From assembly GCF_015706575.1 (NCBI RefSeq), contig NW_024037074.1:31547334-31611333 (forward strand): DNA of 64,000 nucleotides, given 5' to 3'. The notes under the pieces were generated by a model. The model made no database searches. It saw only the letters and a list, made by a program, of their open reading frames with translations, and was not told the origin of the DNA. This DNA is from Patiria miniata (Eukaryota; Echinodermata; Asteroidea; Valvatida; Asterinidae). Positions 33,701-47,800 of this stretch are shown here, one piece after another (the first letter of the stretch is position 1; each line of letters opens with the position of its first letter). A program made the translations under genes and the position numbers.

Positions 33701-35640
33701 GTGTACAGAATGAATCCTGACACTTTGGGGAAATTGTATCTGAAATGAGGCTTCAGAGAACGAAGAGATAATTAGTATAACTATAAAGGTCATTCTGGGC
33801 TGGTCGTATGTACATGTATATTATGGGTGGGTCTTGCATTTTTAGCGTGGGTGTACTGTTGAAGATCAACATTCCTTGCCCTGTGAACAAACAGTGAAGA
33901 TGGAGGGAGTAGCTAAACCCGAACAGTCCTGAATCCTCCAATTTTAATACGATTTTGCACACCCCCTAGGGAGTTAGGGTTAAGCCCCTCCCAAAAACGG
34001 CAGTGTGATATATTCACTCTTTGGCTCATGTACAGTTGTTTAATTCACCATTTCAAGCACAACTGGTCCTATAAGTCTATAGGTCATAGGTAACCATTCT
34101 AATTAAGTAATAATTAAGTGACAGTCGCACTCAGTCAATCAATCAGTGAGTCAGTTAGATACATGTTGGTGCAAAGAGGGCACAGGCTTACCCTCTTACA
34201 GGCATGCAACTGGGAAGTCACACACAAAAAGAGGAAATTCAAATTTTCCCAGACTTTGTACAGTGTTTTTCTATTTCCAATGTGGGAAGTAAAAAAAGAG
34301 GAAATCAGCTGATCCGAGGAAAAGTTGCATGCCTGCTCTTATTAGAACAGCAAGAATCGGAAGAAATAAAACTGGCTTTCAAAATACTCGTAGGTTTATG
34401 GTTAAACAATTAATTAGGTTAATAATTACAAGTGCAACACCCTTGGTCTTCCCCTGATCATGTTTTTGTTGGACATGGTGCCTGGATATGACAGACCTGT
34501 GTGATATGTCCCTTGGAACCTTGTGAGACATTTAACTGCATGTTCAAGCACACTGTACATTGTACATAAATATGCTGAGACCGTGCACTGACTTTCTGGA
34601 TTCTAGGGGCTCGCATGACTAATATATGACACTAATCTGCAAACTAACAAGCCAAAGGCTGTATTAATTTTAACAGCCCTGCCCTGGGGAGACGCACATG
34701 TTACATATGCCCAGAAATCAGGCTAGGGGAGGGAGGGATAAGTTCAAGTTGCTGACCTCGTACACTGGGTGGGTCTACTTGCGAAAACCTCGACCCACGT
34801 GCGAACCCAACCTGAGATTCTATTATAAAGCTGTCAGATGACAATCACATGCAGGTTTGATTAAGGTTGGTTATGGATACCAAGGTGACCAGGGGTGTGT
34901 GGGAGTAGTGGTAGATACAGGTGTACACTGTGGTCCCGACTGGTCCGAGGCTAGGCAGCTGTATGCAGGCACGTCAGTGGTGGTTGCAGTGCACCGAGTT
35001 GACATTTGGGCTCTGTGTTCTGAGTGGCTGGCAGAGGGTTTGCTGCTTGGCCAACCAGCTCTTGACTTCCCCATCATTAGTATGAGAAGTGGCATTCTGT
35101 TGTCAGCACGTGCGTAGGGAGTGTATGCTGTGATGTGTGTAACTCTCTCCACGCTTGGTTGAATGGGTGTCACACTGCCGACCAGCAGACAGTGGCCTGA
35201 GCAAAGACAGATATTTCTCCATGGGACAACGCTCTCTATGCAACTTGCAATACTTTGTATAGGCCTGCTGCTGCCAAAATCGGAGGAATTTACCTGTGCG
35301 TGTTGAAATCTGTACTGGATATTGAATGCTGAGCATCGGATCATGCATGACTGAATGTGGAATGGTACTCAATTAAATGATACCGTCATAATTGGAAACA
35401 TACCTCCAGTGGTTATCAGTCCTGGGAAGCAGCCCAAAGGATTTCCCTTGTCAGCCCAGGATTTTTTTTTCTGCCAATGTGAACCTGCCGTAAATATTGG
35501 AATTTGGAAAGCTCTCACGCAATACACTTGTTTCGGTTCCTAGCAATTTATTATTGTTTTCTGAAACAAGACAAACCTGTCCCTGAAGCCTCTGATTAAT
35601 CCTACAAACATCTGTGTTTCATTGGGAAAAAGATCAAACC
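30786..35640. other. Gene-free stretch upstream of the ADAMTSL-like gene
   Basis: No exon was recognised. A perfect 35-base tandem duplication occupies 33566-33600 and 33601-33635. The block 34.85-35.35 kb is GC-richer and open on both strands. It lies just before the signal-peptide exon and may be promoter-proximal or leader sequence, but nothing specific supports that. Confidence 0.4.
33566..33635 (+). repeat. Perfect 35-bp tandem duplication
   Basis: AAATTTGACTCCAGAACAAT...ACTGAC occurs twice head to tail with no mismatch, so the duplication is recent. Confidence 0.9.
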
Positions 35641-35747
35641 CATGTGTTCCAGCCGTACTTTCTGTTGCTGAATGAGGATCGAGCGGCTAGACGATTTCGT
35701 TTGGAATTTGAACTTTTTTACTGACTAAAGAAGACTAGGTCATCATT

Positions 35748-35807
35748 ATGGGTCTGCAGATGTTTGTTCAAGTCAGACTGGTCGTCTGGTTCGGAGGTTT
35801 GCTATTG
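35748..35807 (+). CDS. ADAMTSL-like exon 1 (signal peptide)
   Basis: Twenty codons, MGLQMFVQVRLVVWFGGLLL, then a GTGAGT donor at 35808. An in-frame TAG lies three codons upstream of the ATG, so the start must be here or at Met5. Joined in phase 0 to exon 2 it gives ...GGLLL-VASAVS, a typical signal-peptide end with small residues before the cleavage site. The long intron leaves room for a different first exon, so confidence is moderate. Confidence 0.6.
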
Positions 35808-38800
35808 GTGAGTATTTTAGTATTTTTCTTCATTAAAAAAAAATAAACATTAAAACTAATTATAATCAATGTTGTGAAAAGATGGAAATAAATGTTCTTG
35901 AAATTGAAATTGAAATTGAGTAAAATAAAAGTCAGTCTTGTATTACCATGTCCTTTCTCTATGCTTGTACTGAGGCTCCTTACATACGTTTAGTGCCAGA
36001 ACTCAAAGAATCAAGAGTAATGCATGCTGGCCCAATTCTAACTAGTGTCTGGATTAAAATGCAAAATAGTGCAAGTCCTTCTTTCATCCAGATAATTTAT
36101 TCAGTGACTTTATCACTATCAGTGCCTGGCAATAGATTACTTTTGACAGCAGCTCACTTCCCTGCTTTTTAATTATTTTTTTTACTCCTTGCAGATGTAT
36201 ATTATCTTGTCTGGCTTAATATCATTGTTAGGATAATTGTGATTTTTATATTTCCTCACCATATGGCAAATCATATTCCAAACATTTCTGTCGATTCCCA
36301 TTCCCTTCCCAACAATTATAGCTTTCCCCATCTACCCTGTCCTATCCTCCACCCCTCCTCCCCCTCACTGTCTTTTGATGTGTTGAATCCAATGAAGGGT
36401 CCTTACATTTTTGTGGGGAGTGTGGCCTAGTGGTAAGGGTTTGTGACTCATGATCAGAGAGTCATGGATTCAATTCCAGCTGCTGGTCCAATGTTTGGTC
36501 CTTGGGTAAGCCACTTCACCCCACTTGCCTCTCTCCACCTAGGAGTAAATGGGTGCCAGCATTAGCTGCAAAGTAACCTTAGAAGTACATGTACATTCTC
36601 TCAGCCATTTCATGTAGCTGAAAGTTGGAGATAAATGCCGGCCTGATGGGTCACATTGGCTCTGTGACATTTTAGTATCATTATTTGTTATTAATACTAT
36701 GGCCTAATTCTACTGATTACTTTTGTATACTTTTATTTGAATGTATTTTTGAATATAATAACATCAGCTTTACATCATTAATTTCAATGGAATTTTCTGG
36801 AAAAAAAATATTCTGAGTCAGACCTGTTTAATTTTATTTACCCCTATTTCCCCCCCCCCCCCCTTGGATCCATGCCTGGTGCAGACTGAAATGATGGAAA
36901 AATCAACCTGTTTTGGGTCTGTTTCGGTTTCCGTTTCGGGTGGTTTGCACATTTTTTTTAAAGGACAGTAAAATCTTATATTTCCTACAGGATCGACTGA
37001 TCACACGGACCCCATTTGCGCGTGTTGGAATGATAAAACAAGTCCACTGATTGCGCCCAATATGTATTATTCTGCAAAGGCAACCATATAGAATCAATAA
37101 ATTGTGATTTGTATGATTTCATCTTCTGTGCTGTAGTTGAATGTTGGAGCAAGGACCAAAGATACAAAAAATCCCTTTAATTGGAGTTAAACACAGCAGT
37201 AGGCATTCTTCAAACTAATCCTCGTATGCATGCACTTGAGTTGAGTTCCATTCATTAATATAGTGCTCTCTACAAATAGACCAATCATGCGTGTACATGG
37301 AGTAGAATAAAAGAATATTGGCCTTCAAAGTTTTTTTAGGGACAAATTGTTAGTGGCCAGAAAATGTCAAGTCACTTGCTGGACTGGACTGCGAGTTCCA
37401 CACTGCGCTGCCAATATTTTCCCAAGCCTTTGTCATCTTAAATAGCTCAGCTTGCGTGCGGGGCCTTTGTGGCCATGTTGACAGTTTCTACCTAATAGAT
37501 TTGTTTTGGTAGGCGGAGCACCAGTGAATCTCAATGTTTGCATTGTCATGTTGCAACTGTTGGACTTAAGCATGCAATGACTTTGCTGATGTAAGACTTG
37601 GGTAAACTGACCTGTAAAAACCAAGTTAAGCCTCTTTCTTTTCTCCTCGATCTTTCCTCTAAATCTTTCACCCACTGTGCATTTTCAGTGTAGAGGCTAG
37701 GCTGTTTCAGTCATCAGTCAAGCATTGCAAGTGCAACCACTGGTCCAGCCAGCCAGAGCATTATAGCTGCTTTAACAAACACCAAATTAGTGACAGTTAC
37801 ATGCAGTGAATCCCCTACCAACCCAATTAGCCGGATTTTATGGTTAATTGATTCAACAAATGAAGCTTATCCACACAGTGGCTGACCACAATGGTTAGAA
37901 GATCCCAGGGACCTGGATTATAGATCTTTGGAGCCCATGTATCTAACTGTGTTGTGGTTTAGTGGTTGTGTATGAGACACAATGTCCACACACTCCACAC
38001 AACTCCAATCTGTTTAGACTCCATGCTGAAATTGAATGTTCATTCAATGAAAGTAAGAATCTGTTATAAAATTTACAGAGGAGTTGTCAAGGTACAGAAG
38101 GAAATGTACTCTTGAGATACTTGTGTTTTGAATACAGAGAAATATCAACAACTACACATGGACATGTGCCATATAGTTGGAAATCATTATTCTACCAATT
38201 AATGAAATTCTACAACTTGTAAAGTAATTGTTTTCTTCAATTTTCTCATTTATTTGGGACTAGCGCCACCAACAACACTCAATCATTTTCAGTAGCTTCT
38301 CTACAGCTTCACTGGTTCATGATACTGTAGTTGTACATAGTTTGGAGAGATACAGGGTGGCTGAATTGTAGGGTTAGAATGCTAAGTACTACTAGGAAGT
38401 TTGAAAAGAAAGGATGAACATGTTATTGTCTCGGACAATAACATAAAATGTCATGAGTTTGAAATTGTTTGCCACACTACAAAACCTTCATTGATTCAAT
38501 TGCACTTTGCAAGGCCAAAGTTGTTGTTTTTTGGGGGGTGGGGTGGTGAAAGGATTATACAACTTCCCTCATTCACTTTGTGCTGGGTGCACAATGTATG
38601 TGTAGGCTGACTAATGTGGCTTTTGTGTTTTAAGGGTTGCTATATTTTGTTCATTACTTCTTTTGGGAGTTTGATTTTGAATACATCTGGCAGGGAAGGG
38701 GGAGGGGGGTCTTTTGTTAACTATGCAAACTACTGGTATAGGTATGTGTAGTGAAACATGACCAGCTATGACAATTACAGTTTTTTGTTTGTCCTTATTG

Positions 38801-41800
38801 AAATGAGTTGTTTGTCCTTATTGAAATGAGCACAAGAAGTGTCCACGAAGTGTCCTCCAACTTGTTGTTTATGGAAAATAGCTTGCATGCAGATTATGCG
38901 TACAGACTGCTTAAAATGCAAAACAATACTGCATCTAGTCCTCCATTTAGTGGGTGCCTTCTGTTGTGTCTTATGTGTCTTCGGTAACCCAAGGTTGTAC
39001 TGTATGACAAAAATATGGCGGCTTCTGACCATGGATACAACAGCTTTGGCCGGATTTCGGCTTTAAATGATGTCACAACTTTTAAAGGCTGGGACACGGG
39101 CCGCATAAAATGTACATGCACATATTTAAAACAGACATTTGTAGTCTGGCTCTGCACACGTGAACGTCTGATCTTCATGTTGGACCCGGGTTCGAAATAA
39201 TCTGATCTTCAGACTGTGTTGGAGTTGGACCCGGGTTTAACACGGACATTTTGGGAACCCTTCTCACACAAGTAAGAATCCAGAACAGTTTCTACATGGG
39301 TAAAACCCAACCCTGGTCAGGACCAGCTAGGGTTAAGAGGCTTTACCTGGATAGAAATCCCAAAATCTACGGCCGACATGTGTACACACACTCCTGTGAG
39401 AGTGATCTATCTGTGTTTAATGGGACGTGGTTCTTCTCATCGCAAACCCCTGTTGATTTCAACATGGGTATAGGCGACTTGTTGAGACAGTATGTCATTG
39501 GTTTCTACGCACTCTGAGTTCTCTGCAATGATTGGCCAAGCTCACACATTCTGCTTAATCATCTTGAGACTGACATGGTCACTAGCACATGGAGGGATTC
39601 ATCACTAATCCTCGTCAGAGCTTAGGGAGATTTGGGGCTCAATTTGGCCCTGAGGTCACTTGCATGTCCACCTTGTTCAAGTTGAGTCAGAAGTTCAGCA
39701 GAAGGGATTATTAGTGTGAAGTGATCGTAGTCATATAGGCACTCCATGGATTACAGGCAAGTTTAGTTTATACTGTAGACTTTGTTTAATAATTGGAGTT
39801 CATGTCACTGGGTCAATGGTTTACGTGTATGTGCTAAGATGAATTTTGAACTCTGACTTGGAGCTGGGTATCTATATATATAAGAGAGAGTTTAACTCGG
39901 CCTCCGAGACGATGTTTGCTCATGAAAGGATCCGAGACCGCGGGCTCCCGCTGCGCCAAAATCGCTCCACGTCCGTGGAAAAATACGGAGGGTGTCTTCC
40001 GCCGGGTCGGACGCTTCGGGTCGTCCTGATTTTCCCGTACGGACCGGCGATCCTTTTCGTCTATTTTTCGTGACTGCATTTTGCACAGTAATTTGCCGTC
40101 GTGTGCGCTTTCACGTTGACTGCCTGGCCGCCCCCTGTGCTGGCTTTTCTGTGAGTCTAGACTGTGCGAGGTCAGCGAGGTCAACGTAGGGGTTTCGTTT
40201 ACGTGTTCTACTCAGCCGTTCTGCAAAGCGTTCACCAAATTGTGGTATGGGGTGACCTTGGTAAAATATTTTTTCTCCATGGTGCGTGGCACCGAGTGCC
40301 CCCATTCTTTCATATGCTTCGCTTGCCGCCCCTGCGCCGAGTGCAACGAATACTCAGAAGGACTACACATTAAGTATGCCTTGCGCGGTCTGACAAATCG
40401 AAAGTCTACACTGCGTAGTATTTCCGGGCTATGCAAAACTGTCGATGGCAACGCGTACTGCAGCCTGCTCCACACCCTGGAAACGAGGTTGGGTCTACGG
40501 TGCTCGCTATTTGCATGATTTGAAGCACAAGCATGTGAGTGACGTGTATAGTGCTCTGTTGCTTCCATCGTGTGTTAATACAGCTCCATGCTTCCACCAA
40601 GGCTGAGCGTTGTGAGTTCGCTGCCCGCCACAGTGTTGCGTTATAATTTCGGGGGCCTGTCTGGGATCAACGAAGGATCGATGCATTGCTTCAAACATCG
40701 CGAACTTAAACGCAGTCACACAAAAAATCAACGAAAATGTGTCCACTCCGGCGGAAGACACCCTCCACATTTTTCCACGGACGTGGAGCGATTTTGGCGT
40801 CGCAAAAGACCGCGGTCTCAGATCGTTTCAGGAGCAAACATTTCTCGGAGGCCGAATAAAATTTGCTCTTATATAGATGGTTGACCCAAGTTGAATAACA
40901 GTTGACTCGACAAGTTCCTCGCAGACAGTCTCGCAAATTGTAAGACGTTCAAGTTTACGTTTGTTGAAGAGTCCAATATACTGAAACTTAATTATGACCT
41001 TCTTAATCAGCCTTCGCCTGTGTACTACGGCAAGCCTTTCAAGTACGTTTTCTCACAAATGCCACTGCCTCACAAAATGCCAATTTAACAGACCAACGGG
41101 AACATTTACAGACTGTTGCCATGGTACATAATTATCATGGGCGTCAATCGGTGGGGGACGGGGAACCCCTCCCCCCCCCCCCATTTTAAAGCGGTGGATA
41201 CTTTTTGGGTCCCCTCTTCCCCCCCCCCCCCAACTTTTCTTCCCCGAATAAAAATTGTAGCTACTACATGTAAAATGATTCTATTACTCAGAATAGCTGA
41301 TTTAATGACACCAAACTCAAAAATGATGTTTAAAAATGATCTTTTGCTAAAAAAAATTGTTTCAGTGGTCAGAAATTGCCTCAGATCGCACCACAGAAAT
41401 TGCTTTTCTATAACTGCACGTCTTCTCAACTAAATCCCCCAATTACATTCATCTCCCCACATTTTCATCCCCAACTCTACGCCCTACCCGATCTATGATC
41501 GGGTAAATCAACGAGGGATCGATGCATTGCTTCAAATATTGTGATCTTTGAACTAAGTTGGGTTGGAATAACGAAGAGTGCATAAATAATAATATTGGCG
41601 GTTGTTGGCTGTTTGGCCTTGCTTATATTATGGTTGAACCATGCCAACCTGAATAAAATAGTTAAATCGACTTTTTCCTCGCAGGTCTCGCAAATTGTAA
41701 GAAGTTCAAGTTTACGTTTGTTGAAGAGTCCAATACTGTACCTTCATAATGACCTTCCTCCATGATTCAGACTATGTAATTTTATGGTAACACACTCAAC

Positions 41801-44800
41801 ATTTTTATTGCAAATGCCACCTTCACGTTTTATTCCATTATGATTTATTGTCAAAACAGTACAATCAGCCTTCGCCTGTGTACTATACGGTAAGTCTTTC
41901 AACTCAGTTTTCCCACATTAACAAACGCGACTGCCTCACAAAATGCAATTTAACAGACCAACGGGAACATTTACAGACAGTTATACATGCCATGGTACAT
42001 AATTATCATGGGCGCAGCGTCAATCGGTGGGGGATGGGGGACCCCCACCCCAACATTTTAAAGCGGGCAATATATCGTTTGGTTCCCTACCCCCACTTTT
42101 TCTTCCCCGAATAAAAATTGTAGCCTACTATAATATTCTTTTGCTCAGAACAGCTGATTCAATGACTCCAAACTCGAAAATGATGTTTAAAAGATGATCT
42201 TTTGTTTTACTATCGTACGTGGTCAGAAATTGCCTCAGATCGCGTCACCGTAAATTGCTTTTCTATAGCTACATGTCTTCTCAACTAAAGCCCCCATTCA
42301 CATTTAACTCCCCACACTTTCAACCCCAACACAAATACGCCCTACCCGATCTATGATCGGGTAAATCAGCTTGTATCTTATATTTATAAGTGATTGTTGA
42401 ATGGTTCAGCACCATATCGAATAGCATTGTATTCTCAGACATTTAAATAGCATTAATAAATACCTTGGAGAGTTGATGGTTTCTGATTGGTCGAGACTCG
42501 ATCACGTGGCCGGGCATTAACGGTGATAATGGACCGGCTTCAAAGATCAAGCGAATAAATGGCCCCTGAACCAGCATTGATCAAGCCCCGTTCAGCCCCA
42601 TGCAAGCCAATGATTGGTCAAAATATAGTAACAGTCCTGCGGTAGCTTGTAACAATAGAGCACTGCACATGTGCTCAACCCCCATCGCGTGAGACTGACG
42701 CGCGCGTACGCAACACAGTTGCTAGGAATGCGTGCATGCGCGTGCGTAAGGAAGTTTTGAAACGACATCGTAAAGCAGTGCAGTATATACTGAGGATGTT
42801 TACGACGAAAGCGTAGATCTACGATTTATTTTCTTTGAACACTTCACCCACCGACATATTTACCTTTCCTAAACCAAGCATCTTTGTAATTCCGGACACA
42901 AGGAATGTGTAAACGAGATTTCAGCTTCCTCCATCAGGTAAAGATATGAAAACATTGTTGTAATTTGTTTCGCTACGGCAGCAGTTTCTGTTGAGTTTAC
43001 GTCGTTATAGCTGTTAAGCTAAAATATGGCCCATGAACATGAACACCAAAAAGTCTGGAAATATCGCCGAAAGAAAGTCACAAAATTGGAGCATTTTAAC
43101 TGTTTATTTCGTTAAAAAGGTATTTATTAATGGGAATAACAGTGTGAGGATCCGGTCTTCACTGCGTGATAACGACCGGGTGTGGGGGTGACTGCTGTTA
43201 ATGGACCGAGACTTCTCCTCACACTGTTATATTCCCTTATTGTAATCAAGCACATTTATTTTTTGTTAAAACTCATTTCCTTTTTTTTTAAATTTTTTTT
43301 TTGGGGGGGGGGGGGAGGGGGGATTTTTTGGTTTCCCGGAAAGATTGGTTGATTTTTGGTGGAGGGAAAGAGTATTTTTGAATCTTAAGAGATAATTTAG
43401 TACTGGCGGATTTAATGTGGGGGGGGGGGGGATTGCTACCCCCCCCCCATTTGGATGACAATAAATGCACCCGAGCGCTCATCAAAAAATGCCCCCCCCC
43501 CCTCTGAAAAAACTGTTTCCATAGTTGCAGGACTATAGTGCGCTCAATGTGCATTGGTGTCGGAAGGGGGGGGGGGGGGTTGAAGAAGCCCATCTATTGG
43601 AAGGGTGGGGGGGGGGGGTTGAAGAAGCCCATCTATTGTCAGATACTGTCCATGATAGTCCGCTTTGAACAGTGCCCCCAATACGAAGATGTTATCTAGC
43701 ATAAACCTCCAGCTTACTAGTGTATAAAACTCGACCACCAAGCTTGCCGGGGTCAGCTGAGCTTGCTGGTTCAAATAAGATACATGTAGCAGGAGTAATG
43801 CTGTACATGGTAGAATTTTGACAAGTAGCAGGGCATATAAGATGACAGTTGCACAAAGTATACATTATAATAATGTTGGCACTCAACAAAATAATTTTCA
43901 CATGACAAGCTTCCCTGGTTGTTTGATATGGATACGTCCTCATCTTTCTTGGGATTTAATGTCGGAATAGCACCTACCATAGGCCAGGGCTTTTCATTTT
44001 TGAAATGCTGCAGCTGTTGCCTTAATCCCCATCAGGGTAACTTTGATGAATCATACATGTACAACACGTTTGCATAAGTTGATGAGCATGCAAGTTCAAC
44101 CAGTTCAGAAGTTGAACTGGAGCTAGGCTGACAAGAAGTTTCCTTTTTACATTTTCATGTGCACAACAATTTTATCAGAGCTCAATTTTGCAAGAACCTC
44201 TTATTGTCATTCGGTCATTCCACTTTTGTATTGTAAGAGTTGAAGTAGCTATGGAAGCAATGACCCTTCTCTCACATGTACTAGTCTGTACCAAACTTTC
44301 AAACCAATATTACGTACAAGTATTGGTACCGTAATAAGTCAGTTGTAGATTTTGGGTAACCCAATCCCATGTAAAGCACTGTACCATTGGATGCACTTGC
44401 TTAATTAAAATTGGATCAGGTTAATATCAGGCGACTGTCTTTAAGGACACAGTTTTTGTTAAATTATCCAAGCATATCTACTGTTCTAGCTTCCCAGACA
44501 TTTTAACAATTAAAAAATTGATGTATTGATATGCCTCTCGCCTCTAGACCATGGATGTTGAAATCAACATGGGACCACACCGAACAGAACCGGGTACCAT
44601 TGAACATGGGTCGGCATTCTGCCCACAAGTAAAGTTTACACACTGTTGGCTACAATCCCGGCCAAAATGGTTGGGACACTTCCTGAGCCTGCCACGGTCA
44701 CCCACTCCCCCGCTCCCCCGGTCAATGTTGAATTTTACCCATGTAGAGTGCTGGACCCATGTAGAATAAGTGTTGGATTCTTGCTAAGGGGTTCGTGATA

Positions 44801-47800
44801 TCTCGGAGTTTGAGACTGGTACAACAGGAAGATTGTGGATCATAAGGCCTTTCAGACTGTCATCTAGATCCACTGTTGTGAGCACCTGATTTGATCAAAC
44901 ACTGTCGACAAGGTACTCTGTTAGTTGGCTTTACAAAAGTGTAGATTTTGTGTAACCCACATAAAGCACTGTACCAATGTAAAGCCCATGTTGGATTCTT
45001 GTTAGTTTGTAAAGCATTGTGAAAATCTCAGGGTTTGACCTGGTCCAACACAGCGATTTTGGATAACAGTGTGAAAGGACCTTTTGTTTAACCCTGGTTA
45101 GCAAAGTCCAGTGAGGTTTCTCCCAAGTGAATCAAATTACTGACTTCTCAATGACAAGGCCCCCAGTTTTCCCTGTACTTTGCCTGTCATGACTAATTAT
45201 CTCAATGATGGGTAACCAACTTACCATTGCTGTCAACTGGTTAATTGATCCCCTGGAACCATTTCATGTTTGTTTGAGTGCATTTGGAATAATGTCCCTC
45301 TAGAGTCATAATTTACATTATTAAAGAAGTACCGTTATGCATGTACGTATACAATTGGAGAGAGCACAAACTACACACTGAAAATGCATACTAATTACTA
45401 TTACCACCAGTCTCATGAATGTATTTTCCTGTTTATTTTGAAAGTTCCTCTTGTCTAGGGAAATGAGGAGAAAGCAGCTTCTTTTTTCAAATACATTAGT
45501 GCTTCAATACAATATAGATAAAATCTTATTGTACATCACTGCCACAAATCGTGAGAATGTACTGCTGGCCTCCTGTCTTATCCCTCTGAGTCTTTCAGGA
45601 AATCTGGGGGCCTTATTTCATATACTGCACTTGCTTCACACATTGGTACAGCTGCTTTTTCACTCAGCTTGGAACACATGTTGATGATTAGGAACACGTA
45701 GGATTAGGGGACACTGGGCTATACTCATATGATACATGATTGTATGACTCACGTTACAAGAAAACAGATTTAAGTTACCCTTATGTAGTACGCAGTTGAT
45801 CCATGTTATGGTGAAAACAAGAAAAAGAGGATACCATAGGCCTTTTCACACTAGAGCCTCTCAACCCGGATTCAACTTGACCCTGGGTGAACCAAATGCC
45901 GCCTCGGGTTGAGTGTTTTTTTTATTCTTCAACTCCACGCTCAGCCCTGCATCGTTTGAGAGATATGGCAGACAAAATAGGAGGGCACTGTTGATTTGCC
46001 CAAATTTTGGGTAAATAATAATAATAATAATACCGGAGTCTTATAAAGTGCACGTATCTACTAACAATTAGGTACTCAAGGCGCTGGACTTTATGTCTAT
46101 ATTTCTAAAGAAAGGTAAATAAAGTTAGACCTGTTATATAGCACCTTATAATATGGTTTACAAGGTACTGCGGTGCATGTTGCAGCCACTGCTAGAAACA
46201 CCGGGCCAAACCCCTTCTCTTAGCGATAAGATACTGGGTTCTTTTACGTGCATTACACAACACATGGGACCTACGGCTTTACATCCCATCCGAAGGACGA
46301 AGCAATAATGGTAAAGTGCCTTGCCCAAGAGCACAAGCACCATGTTCCCACGGTCAGGATTCGAACCCATGCACCACGGCACACGAATCGAACACCGTAA
46401 CCATTGGACCACAGCAGCCCATGTCTTTTGTATTTACCCAAACCAAATATCCATTGTGTTTGCCATACCTCAAATAAGCTAATGCATTTTATGCCTTTTA
46501 GAAAAAAAACCCCAAATTTGCCAGCTTTGCAGAGGATCACCTGCTTCACAGTTCATCAATTCATAAATGTTATAAAGGTATATAAATAGAATAGCGGTGT
46601 TTGAAGTGAAATATGGACAATATGGTAAAAAGTTGTTTCACAAAAGTAAAAGAAACTGTGTCTTCCTCAAAGTAAGCAACCTAAAACAAAAATAATAAGA
46701 ATATTTTCACCCATATGAAACTTATGACCTGAATTGTTTAACAGATTTGCCTGCAAACTGTGAATTTTGCATTCCTTTTCAAACAAAGTTTGACAGATCC
46801 CTTATGAGAAACAGATGTGTACGTGTACTTTCTCAAGGTAGACACTTCCTCCATGCTTCAACACAACTGGAAAAGCAGATGTATAGCCTATCCAAACAGT
46901 TTCTTCTACTTCTACGCACCACACCCTTTTGTTCCAGTTTCATCACATATTTGTACTTTCTATTTACATTATGATCACTTGTCCTTATCCCTGTTGGGAC
47001 TATTATAATTAGCTGGTCTTAACCGTACTTGTTTAATATTGCCCGAGCACATAAAATATTCCCATTCATAACTATCTTTTAGTCAAAACGTCAAAACAAG
47101 TAAAAAATTCACAAGTTTCCGACGATTTTGTTCACCAATTTTATTTTGTGTTTTGTGAAACACCCCTCTGGCCATGTCTGTTGTACAAGCCTCACACGCG
47201 TAGTGCTGAAAATCACATTTATGGAGATTGTTACGTGAGCAGTGCATACTGTGCAATGTGATGCAGAATGCAGTGGTGTTTTACCGGCGGTTTAAAACCA
47301 CCCAAGTCACAGGCTCTCCATAGGACCGATAGGAAAGTTGTCTTAGTTATTTATAAATGATTCATACGATTTCTTTCATTATTTGTCCAATCAATTTCCC
47401 CAGCACACATACTTGAATCATGTCAAACAGTAAAATTGTCTTCTGTTTGGAGTGCATCTCTGGGTACTTAAAAATTTTTGAAGGCTTTCCCGTTGACAAT
47501 GGTAGAATATTTTTTTTGGCCATCATTTGAAATCAACATTGTTTGGGGTTGAGCAATTTGTGCAATTGCTTTGCTCAATTTGATTCAGTTTCAGTGTGGT
47601 AGTAGGTCTGGATGAGTAAACAATCTTATCCTAATTTAAAAAAAAAAGGAAATTTTTCTGCAGTTAGCTGACATCCTTGTGTTACGCATCCATCAAATGA
47701 ATTCTTGCTCTATATGACACAACAACACATATAACCTGCAAATAATTTGCCAACTATTGTCGTACTGGGAGTTCCCAGACTTGCAATCTGGAACAGATTT

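Larger units (their letters stand above)
40666..42368 (+). repeat. ~850-bp tandem duplication, two diverged units
   Basis: Unit 1 (40666-41509) and unit 2 (41507-42368) share ATCAACGA(A/G)GGATCGATGCATTGC at the start, TCGCAAATTGTAAGA.GTTCAAGTTTACG, CAGCCTTCGCCTGTGTACTA, AGACCAACGGGAACATTTACAGAC, the hAT-like fragment, and CCCGATCTATGATCGGGTAAATC at the end. Unit 1 also carries the right arm of the long-TIR element, which unit 2 lacks. Unit 2 has about 90 extra bases near 41770-41860. Confidence 0.8.

Noticed and set aside
34857-35344. Long frames on both strands upstream of the ADAMTSL-like gene
   Set aside because: Both strands open in a GC-richer block with no domain; more likely promoter-proximal or leader sequence.
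40650-40670. GGGGGCCTGTCTGGGAT resembles a retroviral tRNA-primer site
   Set aside because: Only about 14 of 18 positions fit, and no long terminal repeats or retroelement coding sequence surround it; chance similarity.
46357-46411. A and B boxes suggesting a functional tRNA gene
   Set aside because: No complete cloverleaf, and a SINE body and tail follow; likewise for 36423-36477 and 59757-59810.
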